Shown here: in pieces, positions 1 to 8,800 of the stretch
How the letters are laid out: each line of letters begins with the position of its first letter
Numbering within the stretch: position 1 is the stretch's first letter
DNA from: CAVVFX01 sp963747535
Lineage (GTDB): Bacteria; Acidobacteriota; Terriglobia; Bryobacterales; Bryobacteraceae
Direction of reading: 5' to 3'
Assembly: GCA_963747535.1 (NCBI GenBank)
Contig: CAVVFX010000026.1
Location: 103,359-167,358, forward strand
DNA length: 64,000 nt
Program-made: the position numbers and the translations under genes
Notes under the pieces: model-generated
What the model saw: only the letters and a program-made list of their open reading frames with translations
Told to the model about the DNA's origin: nothing
Databases searched by the model: none

Positions 1-26
1 GCCAGGAGGTATGAGGTCGCTCAGCT

Positions 27-120
27 TCGGCCTTTGTGGGGCGGACGCCCTCGTCCGCAAGCGACCCCCTGGTCGCGCAAACGCAGGCTTTGTTGTGCGA
101 AGCGGCCCGGGTTGCGGCAG
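27..120 (+). repeat. Dispersed repeat family B, copy 1
   Basis: The stretch contains the family B core, a GGGGCGGACGCC / CGTCCGCAAGCGACC block that can fold on itself, followed by a CTGGTCGC block and a GTGCGAAGCGG block. The same order of blocks recurs at 2823-3030 and, inverted, at 32276-32400. It lies between genes and I see no coding function in it. Confidence 0.75.
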
Positions 121-168
121 CGGGCGCATGTACGATCGTCGCCAATTTCGAGGGAGATATAATCAATC

Positions 169-510
169 GTGCGTTTCTGGTTGATCCATTGGCTCCTCAG
201 CGGCGTCGCTCTGCTGATCGTAGCCAGCCTTCTTCCGGGCATCGAGGTGGATGGTTTTGGGGCCGCACTCATTGCGGCGCTGGTGATCGGTCTGGTGGGG
301 GCGACAGTTGGACTGATTCTGAAAATCGTTCTGCTGCCGTTTATCTTCCTCACCCTTGGGATCGTCTATTTTCTGATCAATGGCTTGATGTTGAAACTGG
401 CTTCTCAATTTGTACCCGGTTTCCGCGTTAACGGGTGCCTGCCTGCAGTTTTCGGGTCGATTCTCCTGACCATCGTCGATTATGTCTTGAACCGTCTCGC
501 CGGCCTGTAG
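169..510 (+). CDS. Phage holin family IV-type (DUF/PF04020-like) small membrane protein
   Basis: A 113-residue protein that is almost entirely hydrophobic, with three to four membrane segments at about residues 5-22, 30-52, 56-78 and 88-110. The loop after the first segment (LLPGIEVDGF) and the pattern FLTLGIVYFLINGLML are typical of the mycobacterial/phage holin IV superfamily, which is common as a stand-alone inner-membrane protein in soil bacteria and is usually not phage-borne. Family length is 110-130 residues, so this looks complete. No phage genes are nearby. The biological role of these chromosomal homologues is unknown; the annotation is a family assignment only. Confidence 0.8.
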   Translation: MRFWLIHWLLSGVALLIVASLLPGIEVDGFGAALIAALVIGLVGATVGLILKIVLLPFIFLTLGIVYFLINGLMLKLASQFVPGFRVNGCLPAVFGSILLTIVDYVLNRLAGL

Positions 511-516
511 CCAGCG

Positions 517-609
517 ACCGGCCCCGTGGGGCAGACCGGGCAGACCATCGTTTTTTGTGGTCTGCCGGCTGCAAAGCAGCCTCCGAACGGCGCGCAGTTT
601 CTGGAGAGA
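517..609 (+). repeat. Dispersed repeat family A, copy 1 (extended form)
   Basis: The core is a hairpin with 8-9 bp arms GGCAGACCA / TGGTCTGCC around a T-rich loop, followed by a GGCTGC..GCAGCC palindrome and a CTCCGAACGGCGC / TTTCTGGAGAG tail. The same extended unit, including the tail, is found at 62491-62579. It sits just after the stop of the holin-like gene. Confidence 0.8.
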
Positions 610-657
610 CGCCACTCGCATTCCTTACGCTTCACCTCAGGCGGCTTTGCCTGAGTA

Positions 658-1293
658 TCACTTCAGATCGTGAAGCTGAACGTATTGCAATACATTTCCT
701 TCTTTCAGAGCCTTATCGATGGCGCTGGCGTTAGGAACATAAATAAATGGCCGGCGGGGATAGATCCTGTCATTGACCCAATCCGCGTTCCATCCGGTAG
801 TCGTGCGAATGAATTCCTGTGTAAAGCCCTTCGCCGTGCGGTAAATGGATTCGAGTTCCAGACAACCATTGATACAGAGGTCGACGTAAGATTGGACCAT
901 CGGGAACCCGGAGGTCGGCTCCCTGCTCTTGGAGATCGAGTCTTCGTTACTGACAAAAATGTAGACGTTAGCGTTGCCCATTTCCAAGGGCCCGCCCCCA
1001 TCCAGCATCGTGATCTTCTCCGCTTCGAGCGGAGTCGCCGTGTAGCCCGTTTCCCGCTCTTTGGTCTTTTCGAAATCCGCAACGCGATAGATAACGCCGT
1101 TAATGGTCTTGCCCCCGGCTTCCACCGCCCCGAGATAAGTGCAGCTACTGCCGATGTTGTCCGCGAACTGATGAAACCAGCCGCGTTGATAACCGGTCAC
1201 GCGCGCTGGCCAGGCGCCAATGGCATCCGGGTTCGTGCGCGTCCGCGATGCCCGCTCAAGAAGCGAACCATATCCGAACACATAATCTGTCAT
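658..1293 (-). CDS. Gamma-glutamylcyclotransferase-fold protein
   Basis: A 211-residue protein of the GGCT/BtrG-like family, whose members cyclise gamma-glutamyl groups to 5-oxoproline. It starts with the diagnostic FGYGSL motif (residues 6-11), which forms the substrate-binding loop, and has a Glu in the ERETGY segment at the usual place of the catalytic acid. The second half is longer than in minimal GGCT domains (about 120-150 residues) and matches the larger ChaC-like or AIG2-like cytoplasmic versions. The ATG at 1293 is the only reasonable start. It is transcribed away from the hydrolase at 1616 and has no operon partner. The precise substrate cannot be read from the sequence. Confidence 0.8.
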   Translation of the reverse strand: MTDYVFGYGSLLERASRTRTNPDAIGAWPARVTGYQRGWFHQFADNIGSSCTYLGAVEAGGKTINGVIYRVADFEKTKERETGYTATPLEAEKITMLDGGGPLEMGNANVYIFVSNEDSISKSREPTSGFPMVQSYVDLCINGCLELESIYRTAKGFTQEFIRTTTGWNADWVNDRIYPRRPFIYVPNASAIDKALKEGNVLQYVQLHDLK

Positions 1294-1615
1294 GGCTTAG
1301 TCTCCTGGTCAGTTGGTACAAATATCCATTTGGGAGTTCTGGCATCTAAGTACACCGTTTCATAAGTCCGCCAACGTATTCAGTGACACCGGCTCAGAAG
1401 TCTTTGGTTTCCGAGCCGCGACCGTTAGGGAGCCGGTGCGTTTCACTGTGAGAATACGCATTCATGAAATCGGTGTATTAAGCATACTCTAATCGCTTTC
1501 GGTTTTGGCGCTGGTCTTCCATGGCTTCTCGTCTCTTTCCTCCTGGCTCCGCCCCCAAACGTGCGAAGGAGCAGCGCATGCCTCCTCTGTGCGCGACCAG
1601 CGCTAAAATCTACCA
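1294..1615. other. Intergenic region between divergent genes
   Basis: About 320 bp separating the divergent cyclotransferase-like and hydrolase genes. It must hold both promoters, but I cannot point to convincing -35/-10 elements. An imperfect stem-loop with CGGCTC / GAGCCG arms lies at about 1389-1418. No gene is seen. Confidence 0.5.
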
Positions 1616-2755
1616 ATGGCTCCCAATATGCTCGGTGCTTATGGCGAATGGGCCGCGCAGTCGCTGCCCGATGTTCCCCGCCTGTCTTGGCGGCAGCCCA
1701 TGTTCCAAAACGTGGATGCATGGCGCGCCGTGGCGCGGGCGCGCTTCGTCGAGGCATTAATGTCACCCGGTGGTGCTGTGACACCGGTTGCCGTGCTGCA
1801 ACACCAGTTGGAGTTTGATGGGCTTTCCATCGAGCATCTGCAATGGCAGTTGCCCTATGGGCCTGCCACCGAAGCACTCCTGCTCAAACCCGCTGGCTCG
1901 CGTGAAAAGCTGCCCGGTATCGTCGCCCTCCACGACCATGGCGGTAACAAGTATTTCGGACTGCGAAAGATCACTCGCATGTCGAAGGACCCGCATCCCG
2001 CCGTTGTGCGGCACCAGGAGCATTACTACGGTGGTGTGGCCTGGGCGAACGAACTGGCCCGTCGAGGATACGTGGTGCTGGTTCATGACGCGTTCACCTT
2101 CGGCAGCCGCCGTATGCGCCTTGCCGATCTGCCTGCCGCCATCCGGAACAATATGGTGGAATCGAACCCTGAGTCCGAGGAGGAGATCGAACACTACAAC
2201 CAGTTCGCCGCCAATCACGAACACATTATTGCCAAGAGCCTGTTCAGCGCGGGCATGACTTGGCCCGGGGTTTTTGTGTTTGACGATCGCCGCGCGCTGG
2301 ATTACCTCGCCTCTCGGCCGGATGTCGATCCCACGCGACTCGGCTGCGCCGGACTTTCCGGCGGCGGATTGCGCACGGTGATGCTCACCGGCTCAGACGA
2401 ACGCATCCGATGCTCCTGTTGTGCCGGTATGATGACCACTTGGCGGGACTATCTGCTGAACAAGTCCTACACCCACACGTGGATGGTCTATGTCCCCGGC
2501 TTGCCGCGAGATCTCGATTACCCCGAAATCCTCGGACTTGCGGCTCCCAACCCGGTGCTGGTATTGAATAATCGTGAGGACCAGCTTTTCACGATGCCCG
2601 AAATGGTACGCGCCGACCAGATCCTGAAGCAGGTTTATGGTAAGGCCGGCGTTCCTGATCGCTACCGCGCCATGTTTTTTGACGGCCCACACAAATTCGA
2701 CCGCGAGATGCAGAGCGAAGCCTTCGCCTGGTTCGACCGCTGGCTCAAAGGTTAA
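1616..2755 (+). CDS. Alpha/beta hydrolase, dienelactone hydrolase / acetyl-xylan-esterase-like
   Basis: A 379-residue cytoplasmic (no signal peptide) alpha/beta hydrolase. The nucleophile elbow is GLSGGG (about residues 244-249), the oxyanion region is LHDHGGNK (about 104-111), the acid is in the NNREDQLF segment, and the catalytic His is probably in GPHKF near the C-terminus. The large size and the long N-terminal extension before the HDHGG motif resemble the abhydrolase_7 / acetyl xylan esterase group often found next to polysaccharide or secondary-metabolite degradation genes in acidobacteria and planctomycetes. Start: ATG at 1616; a second in-frame ATG four codons later is possible. Substrate unknown. 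Confidence 0.8.
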   Translation: MAPNMLGAYGEWAAQSLPDVPRLSWRQPMFQNVDAWRAVARARFVEALMSPGGAVTPVAVLQHQLEFDGLSIEHLQWQLPYGPATEALLLKPAGSREKLPGIVALHDHGGNKYFGLRKITRMSKDPHPAVVRHQEHYYGGVAWANELARRGYVVLVHDAFTFGSRRMRLADLPAAIRNNMVESNPESEEEIEHYNQFAANHEHIIAKSLFSAGMTWPGVFVFDDRRALDYLASRPDVDPTRLGCAGLSGGGLRTVMLTGSDERIRCSCCAGMMTTWRDYLLNKSYTHTWMVYVPGLPRDLDYPEILGLAAPNPVLVLNNREDQLFTMPEMVRADQILKQVYGKAGVPDRYRAMFFDGPHKFDREMQSEAFAWFDRWLKG

Positions 2756-2765
2756 CTTAGCCAGC

Positions 2766-2822
2766 CGTAGGCCAGACCATCGTTTTTTGTTGTCTGCCCG
2801 GCTGCGGAGCAGCCGTCTCGGC
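2766..2822 (+). repeat. Dispersed repeat family A, copy 2
   Basis: The stretch contains the GGCCAGACCATCG hairpin arm, a T6 loop and the GGCTGCGGAGCAGCC palindrome. It follows the stop codon of the hydrolase gene by about 10 bp and runs directly into a family B copy. Confidence 0.8.
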
Positions 2823-3030
2823 TTTGGCCTTTTGTGGGGCGGACGCCCACGTCCGCAAGCGACCCCCTGGTCGCTCTTGTCGCCCACGCGACAGGCTTTG
2901 GTGCGCGAAGCGGCCTGGGTTGCGGCCGTTTCTGCGGCTTTGCCTCTCACCCGACCATTCGAGACCAAGCCGGAGAAACGAGCTTTCGCCGTTACAAGTG
3001 CCCCCTGCTTCGCAAGAAGTTGAAATTCAA
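2823..3030 (+). repeat. Dispersed repeat family B, copy 2 (long form)
   Basis: It begins with a GGGGCGGACGCCCACGTCCGC palindrome and ends about 200 bp later with TTGAAATTCAA preceded by CTTCGCAAGAAG. Both ends are shared, in opposite orientation, with the copy at 32276-32400, which shows that the unit has defined borders. The middle differs between copies. Long open frames across it are artefacts of high GC content. Confidence 0.75.
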
Positions 3031-3416
3031 ATGGCCAAAGTCCAGCCGGATGCGGTGCAGTCGCTTTCGCGGCTTGCCAAATCCGTACGGCGCGCCCTTA
3101 TCGCCATTCCGCCGGACCACTGCCTGACTCAGTCTCCGGGATTCCGCTACGGGGCTGGTTCACCAATGACGAAGAACTTCGCGCCGGGTGGCCGGACTCC
3201 ACGTTCAGACCACAGCACGAGGTTACTACTTAGTGGCGATAACGTAGCGCAATAGAGCGGCCTTTTCTGAGAACCAATTTGCATCTTGTTCAAATTCCCG
3301 CTACCTCGTATATTTCAATCATAAATTACATCCGATAAGAACCGACCAACGAAATCCGACGGGAGAGTGTATCCAACTCTGCTGCGGCCTGACGTTCTTA
3401 TCAGAAGACAATCTGC

Positions 3417-3587
3417 ATGAATAGTTTATTCGCACCGTCGACCAGCTTTGCTCTTCTGCTGAGGCCGGCCCTTAATGGAATCGCCGACGATCCCCAAGTT
3501 GTCTACCTCTCGCCGGACCGTCCGGCTAGGGTGACGCTCGATCCTGCACGATCCCTCACAACTCTCGAGAAAGGGGGAACCGCATGA
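3417..3587 (+). CDS. Possible 56-residue ORF, uncertain
   Basis: An ATG-started 56-residue frame whose second half (segments DDPQVVYLSPDRPARVTL and DPARSLTTL) reads like real protein rather than random translation. Its TGA overlaps the ATG of an 18-residue hydrophobic ORF (3584-3640) that has an AAGGGGG ribosome-site-like sequence 6-8 bases upstream. There is no clear ribosome-binding site for the first ORF itself. It could be the remnant of a larger gene. No function can be assigned. Confidence 0.2.
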   Translation: MNSLFAPSTSFALLLRPALNGIADDPQVVYLSPDRPARVTLDPARSLTTLEKGGTA

Positions 3588-3875
3588 TATTCGAGCTAAT
3601 GTTTCTATTGCACTTTTGCGTGGCAGTTTGGGGAACCTAAATTCTCGCGGGCAACTGGTAGAGATCCTCATCAGAGGGCGGCCCAGCCGTAAGCCCCGCG
3701 AGACGATCATTCCAACGGTAGACGTGACGGAATCCCAACCCGGGCATCTCTCGCATCGTCTACCGAGGAGTTTTGTTGATCAAGCCCTACCGCAAAGACC
3801 GCCATTCAGCCGCGCCAATCGCCGGACTCGTGGATCGATACTCCACAAGTCTGACAAGTGCTGCTGAATCAATGT

Positions 3876-3940
3876 ACTGCTAATAGTCAGAATGGTCGCG
3901 GCCCGCGACGAATTTGTGGAGTAGGCCTTTGGCCTGCTCC
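3876..3940 (+). repeat. Dispersed repeat family C, copy 1
   Basis: A TAATAGTC..GAA block, a GTCGCG..CGCGAC palindrome, and then TTGTGGAGTAGGCC / GGCCTGC. The same order of blocks is present at 11231-11293, so the unit extends about 35 bp to the left of the conspicuous GTGGAGTAGG core. Confidence 0.75.
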
Positions 3941-4509
3941 ATCCCGGGTGCGAGCCGATTTTTTCACAGTTTCTTAGGGAGTCGGTTTGACAGAATACGT
4001 CGGCGAACTGAAACGATGTACTCGGCTGGCTCCGATGCACATCTTTCTCTGCGCTTGACGCCGGCTCGGTTAATCCCGGAATACGTCAGCACAGCCTGTG
4101 CTGATCTGGTTCAGCGCGCATGAGCCCGAACAGCAAAAAGGCCAATAATGAACCATCTAAAACCTCTCTTTTCCCGCGCCTCTCATAAAATTCTGTTAAT
4201 TTCCCAAATTTGCAGAGCGCGATGAAAGCGACAACTCCGGCGCCACGATCTCGCCGGTAAATTGCGATATTCTGTAATTCATGGATGTAGCCGGTTCTCA
4301 ATGAACCCTACCAGGGTGGTACGGAGTATGGACCAGCCATTCTCGGAGGCGGTGCGCTTCGCGGCGATCGCTAAAATGGCTTTCGACGCACCTTTTCGGC
4401 CTGCCCTGCTGCTGAATTTGTCGTGGGCGGTTGCGAGACCCGTGCCACGGGATCAGCCCGAACCAGAATCGTTGCATGCCGTTGCGATAGACCCACGGGA
4501 GGGTTGGTA

Positions 4510-6777
4510 GTGTCACTCACCGCCAGGTTATATGTCGCGATCATTGTGATTCTCGGGGCGGTGGCCCTCGCCCACGGCCTGTCTTTATGGAACGCGCAGG
4601 ATCTCCCCCGCTTTTACGGCTTCCTGCTGTTGGCGATACCGACCTCCTGCCTGAAAGTGACACTTCCCGGAATCTCCGGCACTATGTCGGTGCTGTTTCT
4701 ATTCCTGCTGGCCGGGGTGGTGGAACTTGGGATTGCGGAAACGCTGGTAATTGGCACCGCTGGTGTTGTGGTGCAGTGCCTCTGGCACGCCCGGCTGCGG
4801 CCTCGGCTGACTCAGGTCGCCTTTAGCGTTGCGGACGTCGTTCTGGCAATCACCGCGGCTTACTATACCTACCAGGTGTCGTCTCTGCCGCTTCTCCATC
4901 TCAGGATTCCGCTTCGTCTGGCGATTGCCTCATCCGTCTTCTTCGTCTTCAACACTGCTCCCATCGCGGTCGTAATCGCGCTGACGGAAAAAAAGTCGAT
5001 TGGGCAGGTTTGGCGGGAATGTTACCGCTGGTCCTACGCGCATTACCTGGTCGGCGCGGCCATGGTGGGCGTGTTCATGTTCGTGAATCGCACCCTGGAT
5101 TGGCAGATCTGGATCTTGATCCTGCCGGTTGTATATGTCATCCACCGCTCTTATCGTCTTTACCTGGAGCGGTTGCAAAGCGAGCGTAAGCGCGCCGAGC
5201 AGGATCGCCAGCACTCCGAAGAGGTGGCAACCCTTCACCTGCAGACGCTGGAAGCGCTAGCTTCCGCCATAGCGGCCAACGCCAAATTAGATGCAGTAAT
5301 TCGGGCCCTCCCCTTGGCCACTTTGGCACTGGATCGCGACGGGAAGGTCACCAGCTGGAACCCTGCCGCGCAGCGTATTTTCGGCTGGAGCGAGGAAGAG
5401 GCGCTCGGCAGCCCCCCCCCGTTTGCGACCAGCCGGTCCAAAGCGTTCATCCAGGACGTGATTGACCGCGGCCTGCGCGGCGAAGTCGTCACGGGCCTGG
5501 AAACCACGCAAGAGCGCAAGGACAGCACCTCATTTTCAGCCGCTATCTGGACCGCGGGACTGGAAGATCGCGCCGAGGGCGTTTCCGGCATTCTGGTCAT
5601 GGTGGCTGACGTCAGTGACCGCAAGCAACTGGAGGAACAGCTCCGGCTCTCCCAGAAAATGGAAGCGGTGGGCCAGCTGGCCGGCGGTATTGCGCACGAC
5701 TTCAATAACCTGCTCACCGTCATCTTGGGTTACAACGAGATGGTAATTAATGACGTGCGTAACCTCCCGAATGTCCTGGACAAGGCTGGGGAAGTCCAAC
5801 GCGCCGCCCAACGCGCGGCTAGCCTGACGAAACAACTACTGGCATTTAGCCGCCGCCAGATACTGCAGCCTCACGTTATCGATCTCAATGAGGTCGTGCG
5901 CAACATGGAAAAGCTTCTACGGCGGGTTATCGGCGAGGACATTGATTTCACCGTTCGTCTGGAGCCGGCGCTCGCCCCGGTGCAGGCTGACCCTAGCCAC
6001 ATCGATCAGGTCATCATGAATTTGATAGTTAACGCCAGGGACGCCATGCCCACGGGCGGCAAACTCACGGTTGAGACCGCCAACGTCAGCCTCGACGAGG
6101 AGTACGCCCAAATCCATGCCGGCATTGTCCCGGGCCCTTACGTCCAATTGGCGATCAGCGATACCGGCCACGGAATGAACGAGGCAACCCAGCGACGCAT
6201 GTTTGAGCCTTTCTTTACCACCAAGGAATTGGGCAAGGGAACTGGTTTAGGCCTCTCGATCGTGTACGGGATTGTGAAGCAAAGCGGGGGGGACATTGGG
6301 GTTCGCAGCGAAGAAGGGAAAGGGACGACTTTCACCATCTACCTGCCGGCGATCCCGCGCGATGTCGACGTGGAGTCGACTAAGCGGCCTGCGGTGGCGC
6401 TCCGCCAGGGAACAGAGGTCATCTTGCTGGTGGAAGACGAGGCCAATGTAAGCAGGTTGGTCCGAGCCATGCTTGCCAGGCAGGGCTACACGGTCTTGGA
6501 GGCCCGAAAAGTTCATGAAGCCGTAAAGATTTGCCAAGACTACCACAACCCGATTCATCTCCTGCTCACCGATGTGGTCATGCCGGAACAGAGCGGGCCG
6601 GAACTGGCCGAAGAGCTGGCGAAGCTGCGTCCGGAAATGAAAACACTTTATATGTCCGGTTACGCCGATACCGCAAATGTTCGCCCTGGCGTGCTGCGGC
6701 CGAATACGGCTTTTATTCAAAAACCGTTTATCTCAGAGGAACTCAATAAGAAAGTCCGTGATGTATTGGAAGGCTAA
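4510..6777 (+). CDS. Membrane-bound hybrid histidine kinase (PAS, HisKA, HATPase, receiver)
   Basis: A 755-residue sensor. Residues about 1-215 form a six- to eight-helix membrane domain, followed by a short coiled coil (about 220-250), a PAS domain (about 258-371), a HisKA domain with phospho-acceptor His396 in GGIAHDFNN, and an HATPase with N-box NLIVNARDAM and G-boxes DTGHGM and GKGTGLGLS. A C-terminal receiver carries Asp688 in LLTDVVMP and the conserved Lys in QKPF. I chose the GTG at 4510 because GGGAGG lies 6-7 bases upstream; a longer frame opening at 4423 lacks a site and would add residues unlike a membrane N-terminus. The kinase end is of the type with its receiver in cis, so phosphate could be shuttled to another protein. 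No partner response regulator is adjacent. Confidence 0.9.
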   Translation: MSLTARLYVAIIVILGAVALAHGLSLWNAQDLPRFYGFLLLAIPTSCLKVTLPGISGTMSVLFLFLLAGVVELGIAETLVIGTAGVVVQCLWHARLRPRLTQVAFSVADVVLAITAAYYTYQVSSLPLLHLRIPLRLAIASSVFFVFNTAPIAVVIALTEKKSIGQVWRECYRWSYAHYLVGAAMVGVFMFVNRTLDWQIWILILPVVYVIHRSYRLYLERLQSERKRAEQDRQHSEEVATLHLQTLEALASAIAANAKLDAVIRALPLATLALDRDGKVTSWNPAAQRIFGWSEEEALGSPPPFATSRSKAFIQDVIDRGLRGEVVTGLETTQERKDSTSFSAAIWTAGLEDRAEGVSGILVMVADVSDRKQLEEQLRLSQKMEAVGQLAGGIAHDFNNLLTVILGYNEMVINDVRNLPNVLDKAGEVQRAAQRAASLTKQLLAFSRRQILQPHVIDLNEVVRNMEKLLRRVIGEDIDFTVRLEPALAPVQADPSHIDQVIMNLIVNARDAMPTGGKLTVETANVSLDEEYAQIHAGIVPGPYVQLAISDTGHGMNEATQRRMFEPFFTTKELGKGTGLGLSIVYGIVKQSGGDIGVRSEEGKGTTFTIYLPAIPRDVDVESTKRPAVALRQGTEVILLVEDEANVSRLVRAMLARQGYTVLEARKVHEAVKICQDYHNPIHLLLTDVVMPEQSGPELAEELAKLRPEMKTLYMSGYADTANVRPGVLRPNTAFIQKPFISEELNKKVRDVLEG

Positions 6778-6805
6778 ATAATATATATATAAGTATATAG
6801 TCGAC

Positions 6806-6879
6806 GCAGGCCGAAGGACCTACTCCACAAGGCTTGGAAACAGTTGACTCTTCGTTGTGGAGTAGGCGTTTTCGCCTGC
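6806..6879. repeat. Family C repeat as a 25-bp inverted pair
   Basis: The left arm (6806-6830) and right arm (6855-6879) are inverted family C cores of 25 bp, about 20 of which match, separated by 24 bp. Together they can form a long stem-loop. It follows an AT-rich patch after the kinase stop codon, so it may end transcription of the kinase gene even though it has no clear T-run. The rest of 6778-7115 shows no gene. Confidence 0.75.
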
Positions 6880-7115
6880 TCTCGCGCGCTGGATAGACTT
6901 CTAGGTTGTTTGGGGAAGGGCGGCCCGTTCGCAATATACCGTGCCGCGACGTCCGGAATAGCGGCCATTTTTAGCCCACTAATCGGTTGCCCTGTTTGAG
7001 TTGTGCACGTAAGATCTTCTGCCGATCCGTGCGCGAAAGCGAGCGGGAGCGGCTCGATAAAAGCGGAGATTTCCTGCCCGATCTCACTCACTGAGGGTTT
7101 ATAATTAATCGGAGA

Positions 7116-7997
7116 TTGCCAAAGCAGATCTTGTCGAGACGCTCGCCCACCCGAATCATCTGCCGCGGTATTGGAATTCTAATACTCTCCGGGTTGGGAG
7201 GAGCGGCTCTCGTCAGGCTCGCTCCCGGCTTTGGTGTAGATGAACAGGCACTGGACCCACGGCTATCGGTGCAAACCAGGGATGCCCTCGATCGCAGGCA
7301 TGCCGGAGAACGAAATCCAGTGGTCTTCTATGCCCATTTTTTGGCTGGGCTCTTTCATGGGGAGGCCGGCCAGTCAGCCGTTTTTGGCCAGCCTGTTCGA
7401 GATCTCATTCGAGACCGCGCCGGCACTACCATCGTCGCAGTCGGCGCCGGATTGGCAGTAGGCTGGTTCGCTGCCCTTCTGTTTGGGCTGGCCGCTGCTC
7501 TAAGCCGTAGCGCCGTCGCCATATGGCCCGCCTTCGCACTCAGTGGTTCTCTGCTGAGCGTGCCGTCCGCGGTGCTCGCCATGGTTTGCCTCCTTCTGGG
7601 CTTGGCGCCCGCTATCGCCATTGCCGCCGTAATATTCCCCCGCGTGTTCCCGCATGCCTATGAACAACTCCGGGCGGGTCTTGCCGCTCCGCACGTTCTG
7701 ATGGCGCGGGCCAGCGGAATATCCGGAGCGCGCCTTCTGGTTTTCTACGTAGGACCCTCAACGCTGATGCCGCTCCTGGCGCTCGCGGGAGTATCGGTGA
7801 CCCTGGCTTTCGGCGCTTCTATCCCGATTGAAGCATTTTCCGATTCACCCGGCCTGGGACAACTGGCGTGGCGGGCCGCCTTGGGCCACGATGTTCCAGT
7901 GCTCGTGACCGTCACGTTGCTATTGGCGGCCGTTACCATTTCTGTCAACGTCCTGGCCGATATCGCCATGACACATGCGAGAAACCACTCGGTATGA
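7116..7997 (+). CDS. Peptide/nickel-type ABC transporter permease (DppB-like)
   Basis: A 293-residue inner-membrane permease of the DppB/OppB family with about six membrane segments. The cytoplasmic coupling loop reads HVLMARASGISGARLL at about residues 195-210, which is the EAA-type region (E/RAARAxGxs) contacting the ATPase. The N-terminal periplasmic part is shorter than in DppB (usually 310-340 residues). The TTG at 7116 is the only extended start, but GGAG lies just one or two bases before it; the TTG at 7131 is an alternative. The stop overlaps the start of the next permease (ATGA), so the four genes to 11199 form an operon. Confidence 0.85.
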   Translation: MPKQILSRRSPTRIICRGIGILILSGLGGAALVRLAPGFGVDEQALDPRLSVQTRDALDRRHAGERNPVVFYAHFLAGLFHGEAGQSAVFGQPVRDLIRDRAGTTIVAVGAGLAVGWFAALLFGLAAALSRSAVAIWPAFALSGSLLSVPSAVLAMVCLLLGLAPAIAIAAVIFPRVFPHAYEQLRAGLAAPHVLMARASGISGARLLVFYVGPSTLMPLLALAGVSVTLAFGASIPIEAFSDSPGLGQLAWRAALGHDVPVLVTVTLLLAAVTISVNVLADIAMTHARNHSV

Positions 7998-8800
7998 ATG
8001 CGATCCGGGTCGTGGCGATTTCCATCCTGGTCAGCGGAGTGGTCCTGTCGGTTGGAGCGGATTTGGTCGCGCCGTACAGCTACGCAGCACAGTTTCGCGA
8101 ACGAGCCAACGAGCCCCCGTCCCGGAGTTTCCTTCTGGGAACCGACCAGTTAGGACGCGACCGGTTTTCGCGCCTTCTCTACGGCAGCCGGGTTTCCCTA
8201 TTGTGCGCCCCCGCGGCCGCGCTGATTGCCACCGCGCTCGCCGCCGGTATCGGATTGGTTGCGGGCTATTTCGGCGGTTGGGCGAATGAATTCGCCGGCG
8301 GATTGACGGATTTGTTTCTTTCGCTGCCCTGGCTTTTCGTGCTGCTGACTTTGCGGTCTCTACTCCCGCTCAATCTGTCTCCATGGCCCTCGATCGCGGC
8401 CACTTTCCTGCTGTTGGCGACGGTAGGCTGGGCGTCCGGCGCCCGCATGGTCAGCGCCAGTGTTACCCGTATGCGCACGGACGCGGCAGTTCTGCAGGCG
8501 CGGGCCTACGGCTGCGGCAACGGCCGTGTGCTGTGGCTTCATATCTTGCCGAATCTGAAGCCGGTACTTTCAGCGCAATTTTGGATTCTGGTTCCGGTCT
8601 TTCTCCTGACCGAGGCCAATCTCGGCGCCCTCGGGCTCGGGGTCGCCGAACCCATGCCCTCGTGGGGAAATATGCTCACTGAACTGCAAGACTATCAGCG
8701 GGTCTCAGAGTCACCGTGGATCCTTGCGCCTGCGCTGTGTCTTTTTGTGATCGTCGCCAGTCTGCATTTCGCGGTGTCCGGGAGCAGCACGTGGGAATAG
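7994..8800 (+). CDS. Peptide-type ABC transporter permease (DppC-like)
   Basis: A 268-residue permease. The N-terminal helix is followed by the family hallmark HxLGTDxLGRDxxSR-like segment (LLGTDQLGRDRFSRLLYGSR, about residues 43-62), and then by the membrane core and the coupling loop at VLQARAYGCGNGRVL. ATG 7994 overlaps the stop of the upstream permease; a longer frame upstream lies inside the previous gene and was not used. Together with the upstream gene it forms the heterodimeric channel of a peptide or related solute importer. Confidence 0.9.
   Translation: MNAIRVVAISILVSGVVLSVGADLVAPYSYAAQFRERANEPPSRSFLLGTDQLGRDRFSRLLYGSRVSLLCAPAAALIATALAAGIGLVAGYFGGWANEFAGGLTDLFLSLPWLFVLLTLRSLLPLNLSPWPSIAATFLLLATVGWASGARMVSASVTRMRTDAAVLQARAYGCGNGRVLWLHILPNLKPVLSAQFWILVPVFLLTEANLGALGLGVAEPMPSWGNMLTELQDYQRVSESPWILAPALCLFVIVASLHFAVSGSSTWE

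Larger units (their letters stand above)
3031..4509. other. Gene-poor stretch of about 1.5 kb
   Basis: No open frame here has a recognisable domain, a good start and coding character together. It contains a family C repeat at 3876-3940 and two very short ORFs with plausible starts (3417-3587 and 3584-3640). The last 100 bp before 4510 must carry the promoter of the histidine kinase gene. It may be a graveyard of an old gene, but I could not identify one. Confidence 0.5.

Noticed and set aside
2834..3127. A 97-residue ORF across repeat B
   Set aside because: The frame reads the repeat and has a composition like that of GC-rich noise.
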